From: Samsonia erythrinae
GTDB taxonomy: Bacteria > Pseudomonadota > Gammaproteobacteria > Enterobacterales > Enterobacteriaceae
Length of the DNA: 64,000 nucleotides
Assembly: GCF_004342665.1 (NCBI RefSeq)
Contig: NZ_SMBY01000004.1
Location: forward strand, 31,004-95,003
Direction of reading: 5' to 3'
The position numbers and the translations under genes were made by a program. Below, piece by piece: positions 44,838 through 55,523 of this stretch. Numbering within the stretch: the stretch's first letter is position 1; each line of letters opens with the position of its first letter. Below the pieces are notes generated by a model. It did not search any database. It had not been told where the DNA came from and worked only from the letters and a program-made list of their open reading frames with translations.

Positions 44838-46037
44838 TTAACGGCGGGGCAGCGACGTCAGGCTGCCCTTGTGATAGCGCGTCAGAAGGCGGGCGCGTAT
44901 GGCCAGCAGCGTGGCACAAAGCATCACCAGCGCCAGCGATAGTTTTGACGGCAGCGGTATCGCCATCGCTCCCAGCCCAAGCGCGGCGCCCCCGGCCATC
45001 TGTATAAATCCTATCATCGCCGATGCAATTCCGACCTCTCTGGAGTAGGGCTCCAGCGCGTAGCTGGTGGCCGGCCCGATCAAAAATGCCAGACCGGCGC
45101 AGGCCAGCGCAACGGGTAACATATAGGTTGGCCAGGTGTTTTGCATCGCCTCTGGTAACAGGACGACGCCCCCCAGCAGTGAAAGAAAACCCGCGCCCAT
45201 CAGCAGGCTGCCGATGGTCAGGCAGCGTGGCCGACCGACTTTACGAATAATACGGTTAGCAAAGAAACTGACCAGCATGATCCAAAAACCGTTGGCGCCA
45301 AAAGCGATTGAAAACTCCAGCGGCGTCAGGCGGGCCTGATTCATCAATACCGCGGGGGAGAAAGTGACGTAGGTCAGCGCCATTCCCATCGCGCCCGCGT
45401 TGACCAGCGCGAAGCCCAGAAAATGACCGTCGGATAAAATACGCTGATATTGACGCAAAGGGATCCCGTGTACCGGCAGCGTCGCATCGGGACGCGTTTC
45501 CGGCAGGAAACGGCTAATGAGCACCAGCACCAGAACGCTGTAGCCAGCCAGAAACCAGAACGGCGCTCGCCAGCCGAACGCTTCGGCCAATAATCCGCCT
45601 AACAGCGGCGCCAACGCAGGCACGATATTCAATGTGCCGTTAAGAAAACCATAGGTTCTGGCCGCGTCATCCCCGTTCAGTTTGTCGCGCACGCTGCTGA
45701 AAATCGCGACGGCGGTGCAGCAGACGGCCATTCCCTGAAAAAGGCGTGACAGGATGAACAGCATCGCGCTGGTCGCCAGCGCGGCCATGATGGCGCCGAT
45801 GATATAGATCACTACGCCGGCCAGCGCCATTGGACGCCGTCCGTATTTATCGACCAGCGGACCGGCCAGCAGTTGGCCTAAGCCCATAACCAGAATAAAG
45901 AGTGCGACGGTCGACTGAATCAGCGATTCCGGGCTGTTCAACGCGGTCGCGATGGCGGGAATGAGCGGTAAATAAATATCGATTCCTAACGGGCCGAGTA
46001 ACACCAGCGCCAGTAAAAGCAGGAGAAATCTTTGCAT
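44838..46037 (-). CDS. Bcr/CflA-family MFS drug exporter
   Basis: 399-residue major facilitator with twelve predicted spans. The N-terminal LLALVLLGPLGIDIYLPLIP and the loop motif A GPLVDKYGRRP are characteristic of the Bcr/CflA (DHA1) subfamily. Motif C is near LNIVPALAPLLGG. Members export bicyclomycin, chloramphenicol and other compounds; the substrate here is unknown. The start MQRFLLLL was chosen because the 30 preceding residues are not membrane-like. It is not part of the E. coli dadA neighbourhood, so it is an accessory gene. No strong ribosome-binding site is visible. Confidence 0.8.
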   Translation of the reverse strand: MQRFLLLLLALVLLGPLGIDIYLPLIPAIATALNSPESLIQSTVALFILVMGLGQLLAGPLVDKYGRRPMALAGVVIYIIGAIMAALATSAMLFILSRLFQGMAVCCTAVAIFSSVRDKLNGDDAARTYGFLNGTLNIVPALAPLLGGLLAEAFGWRAPFWFLAGYSVLVLVLISRFLPETRPDATLPVHGIPLRQYQRILSDGHFLGFALVNAGAMGMALTYVTFSPAVLMNQARLTPLEFSIAFGANGFWIMLVSFFANRIIRKVGRPRCLTIGSLLMGAGFLSLLGGVVLLPEAMQNTWPTYMLPVALACAGLAFLIGPATSYALEPYSREVGIASAMIGFIQMAGGAALGLGAMAIPLPSKLSLALVMLCATLLAIRARLLTRYHKGSLTSLPRR

Positions 46038-46192
46038 AACAAAAACAGCGATCCGGTTTTTATGGGTTCCACAGGGTAAAGTGCTGATGAGGGGAAAGAA
46101 AGCGTTATCTGTGCGGCAGGGTGGCAATCGGTGCGGTGGCCGCGCTGAAGAAGCGCGTCGGCCAGCGAAATAGCCGTTGGCCGATGATGTGA

Positions 46193-47467
46193 TTAATGTC
46201 CTACGGTTTGTTTACGGAACAGCTCGCGGAAAACCGGATAGATATCGTCGGGCTCACGAATATGCTGCATGGCGAAATTATCGAACATGTCGTGCAGTTC
46301 TTCGTATTCACGCCAGAGCGTCTGGTGCGAACGACGGGTGATCTCAATATAGCTGTAGTAACGTACCATCGGCAGAAGCTGCTTCGCCAGGATCTGGTGG
46401 CACAAAGGGGAGTCATCCGCCCAGTTATCGCCATCCGACGCCTGCGCCGCGTAGATATTCCATTGCGCCGGGTCGTAACGCTCACGCACCACGTCTTCCA
46501 TCAGCTTTAACGCACTGGAAACGATGGTGCCGCCGGTTTCCTGAGAGTAAAAGAATTCCTGCTCATCGACCTCTTTTGCCTGTGTATGGTGACGGATATA
46601 CACCACCTCCACGTTTTTGTAATTTCTGCTGAGGAACAAATACAGCAGAATATAAAAGCGCTTTGCCATGTCTTTTGTCGCCTGATCCATCGATCCGGAC
46701 ACGTCCATCAGACAGAACATGACGGCCTGACTGGAGGGTTCGGCTCGCCGTTCGTAGTTCTTGTAACGCAGATCGAACGTGTCGATAAAGGGAACGCGGG
46801 CGATCTTCTGACGCAGCTCGGTAATTTCCTGACGCAGCCGTTCCTCCTCCAGTAATTGAGCCGGTTCGGCGTGTTCCAACGTTTCCAGCGTCTCTTCCAG
46901 CTCATGGAGCGCGCGGCGTTTCCCCGCCGTCATCGCCATGCGGCGCGCCAGCGAGTTTTGCAGCGATCGCACCACGCTGATGTTGGCCGGAACGCCGTTA
47001 GCGGTGTATCCGGCACGATGCGTTTTGTACTCGGTCATCTGCTGATGCTGCGTCTTTTTCAGGTTCGGCAGCGCCAGATCTTCAAACAGCAGATCCAGAT
47101 ATTCGTCTTTGGATATCTGAAAGACGAATTCATCCTGACCTTCGCCATCCTGGCCGGCATTGCCCTGACCGGCGCCGCTGCCGCCACCGCCTTGTGGCCG
47201 CTCGATTTTGTCGTTCTGTACAAAATGGTCGTTACCTGGATGGACGCGATGGCGCCGTCCACCCCGGCCCTGATGAAACATCGGTTCGTTGATGTCTTCA
47301 TTGGGGATCGATACGGACTCCCCGCTTTCGATGTCGGTCACCGAACGCTTATTAATGGCCTCGGAAATCGACTTTTTTATTTGCGACTTATAGCGGCGCA
47401 GAAAGCGCTGGCGGTTCACCGTGCTTTTGTTTTTGCCGTTCAGTCGCCGGTCAATAAAGTAGGCCAT
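46193..47467 (-). CDS. yeaH: DUF444 family protein YeaH
   Basis: 424-residue protein with a C-terminal von Willebrand A-like region ([20 protein letters not shown], the MIDAS-type DxSxS) and a Gly/Gln-rich segment near residues 90-110 ([14 protein letters not shown]). It partners the YeaG kinase in the stationary-phase and nitrogen-starvation response in E. coli. The start [15 protein letters not shown] matches the family. It lies 36 bases after yeaG on the same strand. Confidence 0.94.
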   Translation of the reverse strand: MAYFIDRRLNGKNKSTVNRQRFLRRYKSQIKKSISEAINKRSVTDIESGESVSIPNEDINEPMFHQGRGGRRHRVHPGNDHFVQNDKIERPQGGGGSGAGQGNAGQDGEGQDEFVFQISKDEYLDLLFEDLALPNLKKTQHQQMTEYKTHRAGYTANGVPANISVVRSLQNSLARRMAMTAGKRRALHELEETLETLEHAEPAQLLEEERLRQEITELRQKIARVPFIDTFDLRYKNYERRAEPSSQAVMFCLMDVSGSMDQATKDMAKRFYILLYLFLSRNYKNVEVVYIRHHTQAKEVDEQEFFYSQETGGTIVSSALKLMEDVVRERYDPAQWNIYAAQASDGDNWADDSPLCHQILAKQLLPMVRYYSYIEITRRSHQTLWREYEELHDMFDNFAMQHIREPDDIYPVFRELFRKQTVGH

Positions 47468-47503
47468 GTTTCCCCCAAACGCTGTTGCCAGCATCGTGCG
47501 TCA

Positions 47504-49438
47504 TTATGATGATTTCCTTACCCGCAGATACCATTCGCACAGCAAACGCACCTGCTTGCGGGTATAGCCTTTCTCCATCATGCGATCGACGAAGTCATCA
47601 TGTTTTTTCTGCTCATCCGTTGAGGTTTTGGTGTTAAACGAAATGACCGGTAGCAGCTCTTCGGTATTGGAGAACATTTTTTTCTCGATGACCGTGCGCA
47701 GCTTCTCATAACTGGTCCAGTTCGGATTTCGACCGTTATTGTTGGCGCGGGCGCGCAGGACAAAGTTGACGATCTCGTTACGAAAATCTTTGGGGTTACT
47801 AATGCCTGCCGGTTTCTCGATTTTTTCCAGCTCAGCGTTCAAGGATTCGCGGTCAAAGAGTTGACCGGTATCCGGGTCGCGGTACTCCTGATCCTGAATC
47901 CAGAAATCCGCATAGGTGACATAGCGATCGAAAATGTTCTGACCGTATTCGGAATAGGATTCAAGATAAGCGGTCTGGATCTCTTTACCGATGAATTCGG
48001 CGTATTTCGGCGTCAGATACCCCTTCAGGTGCTCAAGGTATTTTTCGGCCAGTTCCTGCGGGAACTGTTCGCGTTCGATCTGTTGCTCCAGAACGTAGAA
48101 CAGGTGTACCGGGTTGGCGGCGACTTCGCTGTGATCGAAATTAAAGACGCGGGACAAAATCTTGAACGCGAAACGGGTCGACAGACCGTTCATTCCTTCA
48201 TCTACGCCGGCGTAATCACGGTATTCCTGATAGGACTTCGCCTTCGGGTCGGTGTCTTTCAGGCTTTCTCCATCGTACACCCGCATCTTGGAGTAGATGC
48301 TGGAATTTTCCGGTTCTTTGAGACGCGACAGGATAGAAAAGCGTGCCAGCGTTTCCAGCGTACCGGGGGCGCAGGGCGCATGTGCCAGTTCGCTGTGATT
48401 GAGCAACTTATCGTAGATTTTAACCTCTTCGGACACGCGCAGGCAGTAGGGTACTTTCACGATATAAACGCGGTCGAGGAACGCTTCATTATTCTTGTTG
48501 TTACGGAACTGTACCCATTCCGATTCGTTAGAGTGCGCCAGAATAATGCCGTTGAAGGGCAGTGCGGCAATCCCTTCCGTCCCATTGTAGTTGCCTTCCT
48601 GCGTGGCGGTCAGCAACGGGTGGAGCACTTTGATCGGCGCTTTGAACATTTCCACGAACTCCATGATGCCCTGATTGGCGCGGCACAGCGCGCCGGAATA
48701 ACCATAGGCGTCGGGATCGTTTTGGGCATAATGCTCCAGCTTGCGGATATCGACTTTACCGACCAGTGCGGAAATATCCTGATTATTTTCATCGCCGGGT
48801 TCGGTCTTCGCTATCCCAATTTGCGCCAGAATCGACGGCCACACTTTGACGACCCGGAATTTGGTGATATCCCCGCCGAATTCCTGAAGTCGTTTGGCTG
48901 CCCAGGGCGACATGATCGTACCGAGGTAGCGTCGAGGAATCGAATACTCTTTCTCCAATATGGCCGCGTCTTCCTGCGGGTTGAACAGGCACAGCGGGTG
49001 GTCATTCACCGGACTGCGCTCGCCATTGGCGCTGAGAATATAAATGGGAACGCCTTGCATCAGCGCTTTCAAACGTTCGGCCAGTGACGATTTCCCGCCG
49101 CCGACCGGCCCCAGCAAATACAAGATCTGTTTCTTCTCTTCCAACCCCTGTGCGGCATGTTTCAGGTAAGAGACGATCTGCTCAATGGCCTCCTCCATCC
49201 CATAAAATTCTTCAAAGGCAGGGTAGCGCGCAATCACGCGGTTCGAGAACAGGCGTGACAGTCGTGATTCTTGGGCGGTATCCACCATTACAGGCTCACC
49301 GATAGCCATTAACAATCGCTCGGCCGCATTCGCATAGGCACTGCGATCTTGCTGACACAGAGTAAGGAATTCCTGCAGGGTGAACTCTTCGTCCTTGGCA
49401 GCGTCGTAGCGCTGGCGGTAGTGATCAAATATGTTCAT
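47504..49438 (-). CDS. yeaG: PrkA-type serine protein kinase YeaG
   Basis: 644-residue AAA+/PrkA kinase, equal in length to E. coli YeaG. The N-terminal AAA core has Walker A LLGPVGGGKSSLAE, and the C-terminal PrkA domain contains the STDEQKKHDDFVDRMME block. It is RpoS-dependent in E. coli and acts with YeaH and YcgB. The start MNIFDHYRQRY agrees with the family; the longer frame is not used. A 408-codon antisense frame across it is a mirror artefact of its high conservation. Confidence 0.96.
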   Translation of the reverse strand: MNIFDHYRQRYDAAKDEEFTLQEFLTLCQQDRSAYANAAERLLMAIGEPVMVDTAQESRLSRLFSNRVIARYPAFEEFYGMEEAIEQIVSYLKHAAQGLEEKKQILYLLGPVGGGKSSLAERLKALMQGVPIYILSANGERSPVNDHPLCLFNPQEDAAILEKEYSIPRRYLGTIMSPWAAKRLQEFGGDITKFRVVKVWPSILAQIGIAKTEPGDENNQDISALVGKVDIRKLEHYAQNDPDAYGYSGALCRANQGIMEFVEMFKAPIKVLHPLLTATQEGNYNGTEGIAALPFNGIILAHSNESEWVQFRNNKNNEAFLDRVYIVKVPYCLRVSEEVKIYDKLLNHSELAHAPCAPGTLETLARFSILSRLKEPENSSIYSKMRVYDGESLKDTDPKAKSYQEYRDYAGVDEGMNGLSTRFAFKILSRVFNFDHSEVAANPVHLFYVLEQQIEREQFPQELAEKYLEHLKGYLTPKYAEFIGKEIQTAYLESYSEYGQNIFDRYVTYADFWIQDQEYRDPDTGQLFDRESLNAELEKIEKPAGISNPKDFRNEIVNFVLRARANNNGRNPNWTSYEKLRTVIEKKMFSNTEELLPVISFNTKTSTDEQKKHDDFVDRMMEKGYTRKQVRLLCEWYLRVRKSS

Positions 49439-49906
49439 AGCGATGCCCGTCCTTCGTCGATTAGCACAGGTTAAGAGAGCGCATGGAATAAGAGATGGCC
49501 AAGATGCCTGATAATATATTGCCCTCCCAAAGAAGACGTCTTCCGAATACAGCAACCCTTATGCCAACTTGTGGTTTTGGGGGGCGTGATTTTCGTCATG
49601 CCTGCTGACCGGGAAGACGTCACCTTCAGTATTAAAGCGTAGTTTGCATCTGCAAAATTTCCTCCCAGTCCTCCGACGTATTTTTAAGATATTTCAATGA
49701 CTCAGTTTCACAATAATCGGTGTAATATCGCTGCTGATGGGCATCCTGCCTTAACGTTGCCGTTAATCGCCGGTGTTTAATAGACGTAAAACCTATCGGT
49801 GATATAGTTTATTCATTCATGTTATTTTTATATAACCTGATTGCGAATATGTGCCATTGGCTTATCATTTTTCATGATATTTATCTGTAATAGGAAATAG
49901 AAAACA
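49439..49906. other. yeaG/mipA divergent intergenic region
   Basis: 468 bases holding the promoters of yeaG (minus) and mipA (plus). The mipA-proximal part (49800-49890) is AT-rich. No RpoN element, hairpin or small gene was confidently seen. Confidence 0.45.
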
Positions 49907-50656
49907 GTGAAAAAATTTCAACTATGTATGCTGGCCGCGCTGCTCCCTGGTGCTGTAGCCCTGTCTTCCGCGCATGCGGCAGACGTTTCTCTGGGCCTTG
50001 GCGCTGCGGGATCAACGTCGGTGTACCGTGGTGTTGATAATGACGTTTATCCGCTTCCTGTACTGAATTATGAGAGTGAAAATTTTTATTTCCGCGGGCT
50101 GGGTGGCGGATACTACCTGTGGAATGACGGCGCAAATCGTCTCTCTTTAACGGCCTACTACCTGCCTTTAGGGTTTAAACCGGGAGATAGCGACGATCTG
50201 CGTATGAAGCAGTTAGATAAACGCCGCGGTACGCTGATGGCGGGCGCGGCCTACCGTCATATCGCTGACTGGGGCGAAATCCGTACTGTGCTGGCCGGTG
50301 ATACGCTCGATTATAGCAACGGCTTTGCGTGGGATACCGCCTATCTTTACCGCTTCTCGCTGGGGGAGGTGAGCATCACTCCCGGTATCGGCGTCACCTG
50401 GTTTAGCGAAAATATGAACCAGTATTACTATGGCGTTAGCGCCAAAGAGTCATCACGCTCCGGCTTTAGCCAATATAGCCCCGGCGATGGCTGGGCCCCG
50501 TATCTTGAACTGAGCGCGGGTTATCAGATTAACCAAAGCTGGAGCGCCTGGGCCGTAGGTCGTTACACGCGTTTGTCTGACGAGGTGAAAGACAGCCCTA
50601 TCGTTGACAGTAATCACAGTATCTTAATGAGCGCAGGCGTGAGTTATCGCTTCTGA
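49907..50656 (+). CDS. mipA: MipA/OmpV family outer-membrane protein
   Basis: 249-residue MipA/OmpV beta-barrel protein. The signal peptide (MKKFQLCMLAALLPG...) ends in AHA, after which alternating amphipathic strands and the terminal aromatic residue (SYRF) indicate an outer-membrane barrel. E. coli MipA scaffolds MltA and PBP1B in murein synthesis; other relatives are porins for peptides or antibiotics. The GTG at 49907 is taken as the start, with AGGA about 12 bases upstream. Confidence 0.9.
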   Translation: MKKFQLCMLAALLPGAVALSSAHAADVSLGLGAAGSTSVYRGVDNDVYPLPVLNYESENFYFRGLGGGYYLWNDGANRLSLTAYYLPLGFKPGDSDDLRMKQLDKRRGTLMAGAAYRHIADWGEIRTVLAGDTLDYSNGFAWDTAYLYRFSLGEVSITPGIGVTWFSENMNQYYYGVSAKESSRSGFSQYSPGDGWAPYLELSAGYQINQSWSAWAVGRYTRLSDEVKDSPIVDSNHSILMSAGVSYRF

Positions 50657-50690
50657 TGCTTGCAACTATTTGGTGCATTTGCAGCACAAT

Positions 50691-50714
50691 AATGGGGTGG
50701 TATCACCCCATTTG
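50691..50714 (+). terminator. Terminator after mipA
   Basis: AATGGGGTG and CACCCCATT pair around GTAT, followed by TT. Confidence 0.65.
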
Positions 50715-50772
50715 CACATTTAAGGTGCGCTGAACGCTGTGTTAGGTTGACGGACATAATAAGGAGGGCGTT

Positions 50773-51624
50773 GTGGCAAAAGAGATCTGTTTTCCAGACG
50801 GTACCCGTGTTCCGGCAATCGGTCAGGGAACCTGGTATATGGGCGAAGATGCCCGGATGAAGGCCCAGGAGATAGCGGCGCTGCGAGCGGGTATCGACCT
50901 TGGGTTAACGCTGATTGATACGGCAGAAATGTATGCGGACGGCGGCGCGGAGGAGGTGGTCGGTGAGGCGATACGCGGCCTGCGCGACCGTGTCTATCTG
51001 GTGTCGAAAGTCTACCCGCACAATGCGGAAGGCGAAAAGGCGATACAGGCCTGCGAACGCAGCCTGAAGCGACTGCAAACCGAGCATATCGATCTGTATC
51101 TGCTGCACTGGCGCGGCGGCATCCCATTAGCTGATACGATCGCCGCAATGGAACGATTGCAGCAGGCGGGCAAAATCGGCCAGTGGGGCGTGTCCAATCT
51201 CGACCTTGAGGACATGCAGGCGCTGTGGTCGCTGAACGGTGGGCAGCGCTGTATGACCAATCAGGTGCTTTACCATTTGGCATCGCGCGGTATTGAGTTT
51301 GATTTGCTGCCGTGGTGCCGGCAACAGCAGATTCCGGTGATGGCCTATTGCCCGCTGGCGCAGGCGGGGCGTCTACGTGACGGATTATTCTCGCATCCGG
51401 TGGTGAACCACATTGCGCGCGAGCGGGGGATCACACCGGCTCAGCTCCTTTTAGCATGGGTTATTCGCCAGCCCGGCGTTATTGCGATCCCGAAAGCCAG
51501 TGCGGTGAAGCACGTTGAAGAAAATGCGCAGGCGCGGGATGTGGTGCTGTCTGCGGAAGATATCGCGCAGTTAGATCAGGCTTTTCCACCGCCGACGCGC
51601 AAACAGCATCTGGATGTGGTGTAG
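50773..51624 (+). CDS. yeaE: Aldo/keto reductase YeaE
   Basis: 283-residue NADPH-dependent aldo/keto reductase. The catalytic tetrad is recognisable: Asp and Tyr in LIDTAEMYADGG, Lys in LVSKVYP, His in LYLLHWRGG. The C-terminal cofactor site is AIPKASAVKHVEENA. E. coli YeaE reduces methylglyoxal and beta-keto esters. The start is GTG with a strong AAGGAGGGC ribosome-binding site. It is co-located with yeaD and gapA as in E. coli. Confidence 0.94.
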   Translation: MAKEICFPDGTRVPAIGQGTWYMGEDARMKAQEIAALRAGIDLGLTLIDTAEMYADGGAEEVVGEAIRGLRDRVYLVSKVYPHNAEGEKAIQACERSLKRLQTEHIDLYLLHWRGGIPLADTIAAMERLQQAGKIGQWGVSNLDLEDMQALWSLNGGQRCMTNQVLYHLASRGIEFDLLPWCRQQQIPVMAYCPLAQAGRLRDGLFSHPVVNHIARERGITPAQLLLAWVIRQPGVIAIPKASAVKHVEENAQARDVVLSAEDIAQLDQAFPPPTRKQHLDVV

Positions 51625-51650
51625 CGGACGGACAAGCATTTTCAGAAAAG

Positions 51651-51680
51651 GGTGTATGGTTAACCATGTCGCCATACACC
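51651..51680. terminator. Bidirectional terminator between yeaE and yeaD
   Basis: GGTGTATGG and CCATACACC form a stem around a 12-base loop between the convergent genes. Confidence 0.7.
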
Positions 51681-51690
51681 AATGCGGTTG

Positions 51691-52560
51691 TTATTTCTTA
51701 ACGCGGATAACCGTCGTCAGACGAGCCGGCGCCTTGGCGGACGCTACAAGCGGTTGATGAATTCGCGCCGTTTCCACACACACAAACGTTTTATAACCCT
51801 CATCGGTCATATCGCTAATCGTGCGGGAGAGCGCGGCACCGGGATTCCAGGCGACCACGTCGCTGTTATTGGAATGGTGCACTTCAATGGTGCGTTTCAG
51901 TATCGGGTCGTGCACGATGCTGGTGGCCTGCGGCTGGGTGTAGATACGGTCGGTACGATCGGTAAAGACCAGATCGCCATGCTGTGTGGCTAGTTTGCCC
52001 TCATCAACCTTATCAATAAAGGATGTTCCTAACCCGGAGATATGGATGTCACTGATGCTGCCGATATGGAAATAGGTGTGTAGCGCGCTGGTCATGCTGT
52101 AATCGCCATGCGCTTCCAGCTCAATGCGACATTCTTTGCCCAGGTTGAAACGTGCAATCAGCGTGAATTCATGCGGCCAGCTTTTACGCGTCTCCTCATT
52201 GTCCCGCAGCGTAAAGGTCAGTTGCACGCCATGTTCATCTTCACTGTGAGCGGTAAACTCCCACGGCAGCAGGCGGGCAAAACCGTGGTTCGGCGTGGAG
52301 AACGGGCCAAACCAGGGGAAACAGATCGGTACGCCGCCACGGATGGCGACATGCGGCGTAAACGGGGTGTTGTCGCTCAACCACAGAACCGGCGCTTCAT
52401 TGGCGGGCTGCCAGCTCAGCAGGTGTGCGCCTTGCAGCGCGACGGCCGCGCGAACTGCGGGGTGATCGACGACGATGACGGGCAGTTGATCCCGCTGGCG
52501 CTGGCTGAGCGTTGCGCTAATCGGCTTCGTTACGGGGAGCGAAAAAATCGTGTTATGCAT
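51691..52560 (-). CDS. yeaD: Glucose-6-phosphate 1-epimerase-like protein YeaD
   Basis: 289-residue aldose-1-epimerase-fold protein of the hexose-6-phosphate mutarotase type. The active-site region GGVPICFPWFGPF and the HTYFHIGSISD block (catalytic His) are present. It interconverts anomers of glucose 6-phosphate in relatives. The start MHNTIFSLPV is supported by an AAAGG sequence; the longer frame is not. It lies downstream of gapA on the same strand, separated by a terminator, as in E. coli. Confidence 0.93.
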   Translation of the reverse strand: MHNTIFSLPVTKPISATLSQRQRDQLPVIVVDHPAVRAAVALQGAHLLSWQPANEAPVLWLSDNTPFTPHVAIRGGVPICFPWFGPFSTPNHGFARLLPWEFTAHSEDEHGVQLTFTLRDNEETRKSWPHEFTLIARFNLGKECRIELEAHGDYSMTSALHTYFHIGSISDIHISGLGTSFIDKVDEGKLATQHGDLVFTDRTDRIYTQPQATSIVHDPILKRTIEVHHSNNSDVVAWNPGAALSRTISDMTDEGYKTFVCVETARIHQPLVASAKAPARLTTVIRVKK

Positions 52561-52609
52561 GATAGTGCCTTTGGTGATTTTATTCTTTGCAATAAAAACC
52601 CTGCAATAA

Positions 52610-52636
52610 AAAAGGGCGACATCATGTCGCCCTTTT
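52610..52636 (-). terminator. Terminator after gapA
   Basis: AAAAGGGCGACA and TGTCGCCCTTTT pair perfectly around TCA, followed by TTTATT on the minus strand. It lies 22 bases after the gapA stop and would reduce read-through into yeaD. Confidence 0.85.
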
Positions 52637-52657
52637 ATCACGGAACCATCGCGACGC

Positions 52658-53995
<1,338 letters not shown>

Positions 53996-54415
53996 ATGAC
54001 TAACGACTCTGTTTTGCCTACCCCGCCTGATCAGGCTGAACTGACAGAGATGCAGCGCTATGTCACCCAGCAGCGCGGCACGGAGCCTGCGTTTTCAGGC
54101 AAATTGCTGCATAACAAGCGCACCGGCGTTTATCACTGTCTGTGCTGCCAGTCTCCGCTGTTTTATTCTGATAACAAGTATGACTCAGGCTGCGGCTGGC
54201 CTAGTTTTGATCAGCCCGTTTCGTCAGAAGCCATCCGCTACCTTGACGATGATTCGCACAATATGCGCCGTATTGAAATTCGCTGCGGGCAGTGTGATGC
54301 GCATTTGGGTCATGTTTTCCCCGATGGTCCTAAAACGACCGGTGAACGCTACTGTGTCAACTCCGCCTCACTCCGCTTTATTGATGCGGTGGATGGCGAG
54401 CGCGTTGACGGCTAA
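53996..54415 (+). CDS. msrB: Peptide-methionine (R)-S-oxide reductase MsrB
   Basis: 139-residue reductase that repairs the R form of methionine sulfoxide. Zinc-binding pairs are CLCC and CGQC. The substrate-binding GCGWPSF and catalytic Cys in [11 protein letters not shown] are present. It is divergent from gapA and followed by yeaC, as in E. coli. Confidence 0.96.
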   Translation: MTNDSVLPTPPDQAELTEMQRYVTQQRGTEPAFSGKLLHNKRTGVYHCLCCQSPLFYSDNKYDSGCGWPSFDQPVSSEAIRYLDDDSHNMRRIEIRCGQCDAHLGHVFPDGPKTTGERYCVNSASLRFIDAVDGERVDG

Positions 54416-54525
54416 GGCCGTTCGGAACGGATGCCACGGCTGGGCGCCACTAGCTTTAAACGATTCAGCTATTGTGACGAACTCAGAGAATAATAACCAG
54501 ACTTTTCTCGGAGCGGGAACCGGAT

Positions 54526-54804
54526 ATGGAACTCAACGAACTGATTGACACGATGACGCCTGAAATTTACCAGCGGTTAGCCACCGCGGTAGAACTGGGC
54601 AAGTGGCCGGATGGCGTCGCGTTGACGGCGGAGCAGAAAGAAAACTGTCTGCAAATGGTCATGCTGTGGCAGGCGCGCAACAACGAGCAGGCGGAACATA
54701 TGACCATTGGCACGAATGGCGAGATTGTGATGAAAAGCAAGCAAGAGCTGAAGCAGCAGTTTAGCGGGGCAGAGGCGATCGCCACCCTTAAGCCTAAGGG
54801 CTAA
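54526..54804 (+). CDS. yeaC: DUF1315 family protein YeaC
   Basis: 92-residue soluble protein matching the YeaC family, starting MELNELIDTMTPEIYQRLATA with GKWPDGVALTAEQKENCLQ and a basic C-terminus. Its function is unknown. A GGAGCGGGAAC stretch precedes the ATG. It lies between msrB and convergent pncA, as in E. coli. Confidence 0.92.
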   Translation: MELNELIDTMTPEIYQRLATAVELGKWPDGVALTAEQKENCLQMVMLWQARNNEQAEHMTIGTNGEIVMKSKQELKQQFSGAEAIATLKPKG

Positions 54805-54855
54805 ACATCAGCCGACGGTCTTAACGACCGCGGCGATGTACCATCATTTTTTCCG

Positions 54856-55503
54856 TCAGCCGCCGGCAGACAATCCAGAACAATACCGTGTGATATCCGT
54901 AAGTATTGCGCCACGCTGCGCCATTTCCCGTAACGCACTCTCGCTGTCTGTCGGAGAAAGGTTAACGCCCCGACAGCCATCCACTAATACCTCGGTACGA
55001 TAGCCTAACGCGATTGCATCTAATACGCTGAACTTGACGCAATAGTCAGTGGCGAGTCCCATAATCGTCAAGTGGCGGATACCCTGAGCGCGCAGCCAAT
55101 CATCCAGTTCGGTTTTAACCCGATGTCCGTTATCGAAAAAAGCGCTGTAGCTGTCGATTTCCGGTTGCGTACCTTTCTGTACCACCCACTGAATCGCAGA
55201 CCGACGCAATGCCGGATGGAAGTCCGCGCCGGGTGTGCCCTGAACGCAGTGAACAGGCCACCATACCTGCGGTAGTCCGTGCAGCTCGCCTATTTCCCCA
55301 ACGGTGGCGTTTGCATTGGCGGCAAAGCTGCCGTGTTCGGAGGGGTGCCAGTCCTGACTGGCAATGACCGCGACGCCGGCGTCGACACTGGCCTCAATGG
55401 CGCGATTGGCGATCTCAATAACGCGATCGCCCTCGTTAACCGCCAGTGAGCCGCCCGGACAAAAATCATTTTGTAAATCAACTAATAGCAACGCCTTTTT
55501 CAT
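54856..55503 (-). CDS. pncA: Nicotinamidase PncA
   Basis: 215-residue cysteine amidohydrolase converting nicotinamide to nicotinate in NAD salvage. Catalytic Asp10 is in VDLQNDFCPGGSL, metal-binding residues in SQDWHPSEHGSF, and the nucleophilic Cys in GLATDYCVKFSV. It lies 20 bases after ansA on the same strand, forming the conserved ansA-pncA operon. Confidence 0.96.
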   Translation of the reverse strand: MKKALLLVDLQNDFCPGGSLAVNEGDRVIEIANRAIEASVDAGVAVIASQDWHPSEHGSFAANANATVGEIGELHGLPQVWWPVHCVQGTPGADFHPALRRSAIQWVVQKGTQPEIDSYSAFFDNGHRVKTELDDWLRAQGIRHLTIMGLATDYCVKFSVLDAIALGYRTEVLVDGCRGVNLSPTDSESALREMAQRGAILTDITRYCSGLSAGG

Positions 55504-55523
55504 TCTCTACTCCGTTGACTGAC

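Noticed and set aside
47861..49087. 408-codon plus-strand open frame opposite yeaG
   Set aside because: It is a mirror frame of a highly conserved gene, has no family resemblance or ribosome-binding site, and yeaG is certain.
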